Shown here: one piece after another, positions 7,776-10,770 of the stretch
How the letters are laid out: every line of letters starts with the position of its first letter
Numbering within the stretch: the first letter of the stretch is position 1
The notes under the pieces: model-generated
The model's input: the letters and a program-made list of their open reading frames with translations, nothing else
Told to the model about the DNA's origin: nothing
Databases searched by the model: none
Translations under genes and position numbers: made by a program
Source: Bacillota bacterium
GTDB lineage: Bacteria; Bacillota; Clostridia; Christensenellales; Aristaeellaceae
Assembly (NCBI GenBank): GCA_023404345.1
Contig: JAEYCB010000037.1
Location: 1-10,770 of the forward strand
Reading direction: 5' to 3'
Length of the DNA stretch: 10,770 bases

Positions 7776-8579
7776 ATGCCGTTTCTTTCGCCCAAACGCC
7801 GCGTATCGGACGCGGAAAACAAGCTGAGGCTGCTTCTGTGCCTCCGGGCGCTGGGCATGGCTACGCCCGACCAGCTCTGGCCCTTCGTGGCCAGCCTGGA
7901 GCTGATGGAATATGTGCCCTACTGCCTGCTGCTGGATGAGCTGGAGAAGGACGGAGAGGTGGCTCAGGGGCGCTTTGCGCTGGAGAGTATGCTTTACCTC
8001 ACGCCAAGGGGTGAAAAGACACTTTCATTGCTGCGCGACAAGCTTACGCATACGGACTGTGAGCGCATCCGGGCAGCGGCCCCGGCCTATGCTGCCGGAC
8101 TGAATGAACGCCGGCAGGCCGCAGCAGTGTACCGGAGGGCTGAACCCGGCTTCTATCGCGCGGTGGGAACAGTGCGCGAAGGCGACGTGCCCGCGCTGGT
8201 ACTGGATGCCAACAGCCCGGACGAGGCGCTGGCACGAGCGGTGGTCCGCGGGTTCCGTGCCTGCGCACCCCGCCTTTTGACGCTCCTATACACCTTGCCC
8301 TTTGAGGACAGCGGTCCCTCACTGCCTGTTTTGCAAAGTCAGGAGGATGCCTTGCGGGCAGCGGAAGAGGGCAGGCCGGCTTTATTGGCATACGGAGGAC
8401 GAGAATACGCCGCTGCCATCTCCCTGCGCGAGGGCGAAAACGCCTATGCTGTGCTGCTGCTGCTGCCCACGCGCGAAGCGGCACAGGGATGGGCCGCTGC
8501 CGCATGTGGCGCAGCGGAATCGCTGGCCAGACGCGTGACGGAGCTGCTGACCGGGGAGGAGATCCTCCATGAGCTTTGA
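7776..8579 (+). CDS. DUF4364-family protein with an apparently duplicated C-terminal domain
   Basis: The first ~90 residues of this 267-residue protein fit the winged-helix N-terminus of DUF4364 proteins, which are small clostridial proteins of unknown role. The cues are DAENKLRLLLCLRALG, the MEYVPYCLLLDELEKDGEV helix-turn region and LTPRGEKTLSLL. The following unit (FYRAVGTVREGDVPALVL…SPDEALARAVVRGF…LLTLL, about 126–171) fits their C-terminal sheet-helix part. DUF4364 proteins I know of end there at about 170–180 residues. Here about 90 more follow, and they look like a second copy of that unit: EYAAAISLREGENAYAVLLLL…TREAAQGWAAAA…VTELL (about 210–258), offset by 84 residues. A DNA-binding or transcriptional role is plausible from the winged helix but unproven. 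The 3' end overlaps tilS by 11 bp and contains the tilS ribosome-binding site, so the two are probably translationally coupled. Confidence 0.85.
   Translation: MPFLSPKRRVSDAENKLRLLLCLRALGMATPDQLWPFVASLELMEYVPYCLLLDELEKDGEVAQGRFALESMLYLTPRGEKTLSLLRDKLTHTDCERIRAAAPAYAAGLNERRQAAAVYRRAEPGFYRAVGTVREGDVPALVLDANSPDEALARAVVRGFRACAPRLLTLLYTLPFEDSGPSLPVLQSQEDALRAAEEGRPALLAYGGREYAAAISLREGENAYAVLLLLPTREAAQGWAAAACGAAESLARRVTELLTGEEILHEL
8555..8560 (+). promoter_or_regulatory. tilS ribosome-binding site inside the DUF4364 gene
   Basis: GGAGGA at 8555–8560 lies 8 nt before the tilS ATG at 8569 and within the last codons of the DUF4364 gene (stop 8577–8579). This fixes the tilS start and points to coupled translation. 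Confidence 0.7.
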
Positions 8580-9999
8580 TGCACCGGTGGCAGCTGTGCG
8601 GCGCGCATTGGAAAATGCGGAACTATTCCGTGAGGGAGCTGGCCTGCTGTGCGCGGTGAGCGGTGGAGCCGACAGCGTGGTTCTGCTGCACGCGCTTTGC
8701 CGCCTGCGGGCGGAGGTGGGCTTTCGCTTGGAAGCAAGCCATGTGCAGCATGGCCTGCGGGGGGAAGCTTCGCTGGAGGATGAGCGTTTTGTGCGCACAC
8801 TATGTGCTGATCTGGATGTTCCGCTGCATGTAGAGGATGCGGGCCTGAGTGGCGGCATGGATGCTCCCGGAGTGGAAGCGCGTGCGCGAGAGAGCCGCCG
8901 TGCCATTTTCGCTCGGCAGATGGATGCGCTGAGCATGGATGCGGTTCTTGTGGCGCATCATCGAGATGATCAGGCTGAAACGGTGCTTATGCGGCTGCTG
9001 CGTGGCGCGGGTGCAGACGGACTCAGCGGCATGCAGGAACGTGTGGCGTTTGGCCGTGGAATGATGCTGCGGCCGTTTTTGAACCTTGGCAAACGTGAAC
9101 TGGTACAGACGCTGGCGGAGGAGAAACTGCCTCACCGTGAGGACGAAAGCAACCAAAGTCCCCTGACTCCGCGCAATGCGCTGCGGCTGGAGGTAATTCC
9201 AGCTATGGAACGGCTGTTTCCGGGCGCGTCGGCGCACATTGTGGATGCGGCAGAAGCGCTTGAGGCAGATGCGCGCTGTCTGGATGTGCAGGCAAAACGG
9301 CTGTATGAAACCTCGAGGGCAGACCTGTTCCCGCTCCACGCATTGCGGCGGGGACCGCTTGAGAATGCACCGGAGGCCCTGATGCGACGCGTGCTCCGGC
9401 GATGGTTTTGGGAGGGAATGGCTCTGTGTGGCCCGTTGCCGGACGAACGCGCCCTCAGCCACAGTGATACGCTGGCCCTGACTTCGCTGGCGCGTGCGGG
9501 TGCGGGCGAAACGCACAATCTACCCGGCGGCCTTAAAGCCGTAGCGGGGCAAGGCTACCTCTATCTGCTCACCCAGCAGGACGAGCCGCTGCGCCCCGTG
9601 CCTGCTGCACCCTGCCTGCCGGTTACAGCGTGCGGAAAAAGTTACATCGTGGATTTTACTCATGTGACGCAAACCCCCGCTGGGCCCGATGCCCCTGTCC
9701 CCGCTCATACAGGCGAGGTGGTTTTAACACCACAGGTGCTCACGCTGACGCCTGTGCTGCGGCGCCCTCGTTCTGGCGATTGGATTCGCCCCATGGGCGC
9801 GCCGGGGGCGAAACCGCTGCGCCGCTTTCTGACAGACAGGCGGATAGATCCCCCGCTGCGGCCGTACCTCGCCGTGCTGGCTGTGGAGAACGAAGTACTC
9901 TGGATTCCGCGCCTATGTGCGTCCGAACGACTGCGCCTGACCGATGTGCCCGATGGTTCGGTCCGGCTGCTGGCCGCACCTGGCAACCCTTACAGATGA
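8569..9999 (+). CDS. tilS: tRNA(Ile)-lysidine synthetase TilS
   Basis: TilS ligates lysine to C34 of tRNA-Ile(CAU) with ATP, changing both codon reading (AUG to AUA) and charging (Met to Ile). It is normally essential. The 476 residues carry the PP-loop SGGADS (31–36), HVQHGLRG (58–65), VEARARESR (102–110), AHHRDDQAET (129–138) and the EDESN…RNALR segment (191–206). The C-terminal substrate-binding domain is recognisable from RRPRSGDWIRPMG (398–410) and LRRFLTDRRIDPPLRP (417–432). The final segment reads LWIPRLCASER where many TilS proteins have a Gly after the Pro, a mild divergence. Length is normal for Bacillota. It overlaps the DUF4364 gene by 11 bp and lies 21 bp before hpt. The tilS–hpt pair is the classical Bacillota order, often followed by ftsH. 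Confidence 0.97.
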   Translation: MSFDAPVAAVRRALENAELFREGAGLLCAVSGGADSVVLLHALCRLRAEVGFRLEASHVQHGLRGEASLEDERFVRTLCADLDVPLHVEDAGLSGGMDAPGVEARARESRRAIFARQMDALSMDAVLVAHHRDDQAETVLMRLLRGAGADGLSGMQERVAFGRGMMLRPFLNLGKRELVQTLAEEKLPHREDESNQSPLTPRNALRLEVIPAMERLFPGASAHIVDAAEALEADARCLDVQAKRLYETSRADLFPLHALRRGPLENAPEALMRRVLRRWFWEGMALCGPLPDERALSHSDTLALTSLARAGAGETHNLPGGLKAVAGQGYLYLLTQQDEPLRPVPAAPCLPVTACGKSYIVDFTHVTQTPAGPDAPVPAHTGEVVLTPQVLTLTPVLRRPRSGDWIRPMGAPGAKPLRRFLTDRRIDPPLRPYLAVLAVENEVLWIPRLCASERLRLTDVPDGSVRLLAAPGNPYR

Positions 10000-10020
10000 A
10001 CCGAAAAGGAGAGAGCATCC

Positions 10021-10584
10021 ATGGAAAACGAACGCAACCTGTATCATGACCTGGACAGCATTCTTTACAGCCGCGAGGAGATCGCAGCTGCGGTGCGCGC
10101 GCTGGGCGAGCGTATCACAACCGATTATCAGGGTAAAAAACCCGTGTTCATCTGCATTCTCAAGGGCGCAAGCGTGTTTTTTTCGGATTTGATTCGCCAG
10201 GTGGACCTGCCTTTGGAAATTGAATTTATGGTTGTATCCAGCTATGGCGCCAGCACCAAGTCCAGCGGCGAAGTCCGTTTGGTCAAAGACCTGGATCGCA
10301 GCATTCTGGACCGTGATGTAATTATCGTAGAGGACATCGTGGACAGCGGCATGACGCTTCATTTCCTTAAAAAACTGCTCATTACCCGCGGCGCGGCCAG
10401 CCTTCGCATCGCAGCGCTGATGGATAAACCCGCCCGCCGTGTGGCGCCGCTTGAGGTGGATTATTCCTGCTTCCAGATTCCCGATGCCTTTGTGGTGGGG
10501 TATGGCTTGGATTATAACGAGATGTACCGCAATTTGCCGGATGTGGGCATACTGTCCCCCCGGATCTATGGCGGGGAGGAGTAA
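10021..10584 (+). CDS. hpt: Hypoxanthine phosphoribosyltransferase
   Basis: Hpt is a cytoplasmic purine-salvage enzyme that converts hypoxanthine (and usually guanine) plus PRPP to IMP or GMP. The 187 residues are full length for the bacterial family. Landmarks are the LKGA loop (48–51), SYGAST (74–79), the PRPP-binding VIIVEDIVDSGMT (100–112) with E104, D105 and the likely general base D108, MDKPARR with K136 at the purine-contact lysine position, and FVVGYGLDYNEMYRNLP (157–173). AAGGAG about 9 nt upstream supports the ATG. It is co-transcribed with tilS, 21 bp away, and is followed by two long stem-loops. In B. subtilis TilS and HprT form a complex that activates ftsH; whether that holds here cannot be judged. 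Confidence 0.98.
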   Translation: MENERNLYHDLDSILYSREEIAAAVRALGERITTDYQGKKPVFICILKGASVFFSDLIRQVDLPLEIEFMVVSSYGASTKSSGEVRLVKDLDRSILDRDVIIVEDIVDSGMTLHFLKKLLITRGAASLRIAALMDKPARRVAPLEVDYSCFQIPDAFVVGYGLDYNEMYRNLPDVGILSPRIYGGEE

Positions 10585-10623
10585 GGCGCTTTTTCCAAAC
10601 TGCAAGGTTGTTTTCTGTGGAGC

Positions 10624-10649
10624 GAGCGTGCCGGATTTCCGGCACGCTC
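10624..10649 (+). terminator. Stem-loop after hpt, possible terminator
   Basis: GAGCGTGCCGG pairs perfectly over 11 bp with CCGGCACGCTC around ATTT, 40 bp after the hpt stop. No T-tract follows, so this may be a 3'-end stabilising hairpin or part of a composite terminator with the next stem-loop. Confidence 0.45.
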
Positions 10650-10659
10650 AGCCAGTCAA

Positions 10660-10697
10660 AGAAGCCACTTTGCTTCGGCACAAAGTGGCTTCTTGTA
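10660..10697 (+). terminator. Long perfect stem-loop, probable terminator of the DUF4364–tilS–hpt unit
   Basis: AGAAGCCACTTTG (10660–10672) pairs over 13 bp with CAAAGTGGCTTCT (10681–10693) around an 8-base loop, CTTCGGCA. A weak TTGT tail follows on the + strand. The opposite strand reads TTTGACTG after the stem, so it may act in both directions. Confidence 0.6.
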
Positions 10698-10710
10698 GTA
10701 GGTGAAGGTA

Positions 10711-10732
10711 GAAAAGCAGAAAAGCAGAAAAG
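10711..10732. repeat. Short tandem repeat, 8-bp unit GAAAAGCA
   Basis: GAAAAGCA occurs at 10711–10718 and 10719–10726, followed by a partial copy GAAAAG at 10727–10732. It is purine-rich and lies in the non-coding segment after the hpt hairpins. No gene is seen from 10585 to 10770; this stretch holds only the two stem-loops and this repeat. Confidence 0.75.
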
Positions 10733-10770
10733 GTCGCCACTTGTGGAGGGCGAGTTTCTTGAGATTCATC

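Noticed and set aside
8800..9516. Minus-strand open frames opposite tilS, the longest 238 codons
   Set aside because: Mirror frames of tilS, rich in Arg, His and Ser, with no family resemblance.
9913..10605. Minus-strand 230-codon open frame opposite hpt
   Set aside because: It covers hpt and its hairpin region antisense and shows no domain, start signal or operon context.

Overview
The window is a G+C-rich, gene-dense stretch of bacterial chromosome that looks like a Clostridia-type Bacillota (Firmicutes). The reasons are the tilS–hpt gene order, a DUF4364-family protein, an HPr-like protein that keeps the regulatory serine region, strong purine-rich Shine-Dalgarno sites with some TTG starts, and a VanY-type carboxypeptidase with Thr/Pro linkers and two peptidoglycan-binding repeats. 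A gut Clostridia or Christensenellales relative would fit, but that is inference from gene style. No rRNA, tRNA, CRISPR array, insertion sequence, prophage or plasmid function was recognised.

Layout: (1) Bases 3–116 are open on the + strand and may be the 3' end of an unidentified gene. (2) 134–1492 (−) is a MATE-family efflux transporter. (3) 1586–1882 (+) is a 98-residue, single-domain alkylguanine-transferase-like protein that keeps the PCHRVV active-site cysteine. (4) 7202 down to 1879 (−) is a tight four-gene run: an N-acetylhexosamine 1-kinase-like (NahK) enzyme, a VanY-like D,D-carboxypeptidase, MnmG, and an EamA transporter. A near-consensus extended −10 promoter sits just upstream at 7271–7299. 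(5) 7413–7640 (+) is a small HPr-fold protein without the catalytic histidine, with its own divergent promoter and followed by stem-loops. (6) 7776–10584 (+) is DUF4364 – tilS – hpt, with an 11-bp overlap between the first two and 21 bp between the last two. It ends in two long hairpins and a short 8-bp tandem repeat.

How the genes relate: two tRNA-modification genes lie in the window on opposite strands. MnmG acts at wobble U34 and TilS makes lysidine at C34 of tRNA-Ile(CAU). Hpt salvages purines and is the usual tilS neighbour. The minus-strand run mixes amino-sugar phosphorylation, cell-wall trimming, tRNA modification and transport. An amino-sugar/peptidoglycan link between the first two genes is possible but not shown.

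I do not see a clear new multi-gene system. The most unusual items are the DUF4364 protein whose C-terminal domain appears duplicated, the Crh-like HPr paralogue, the NahK homologue heading an operon with mnmG, and the hairpin-rich segments after the HPr-like gene and after hpt.
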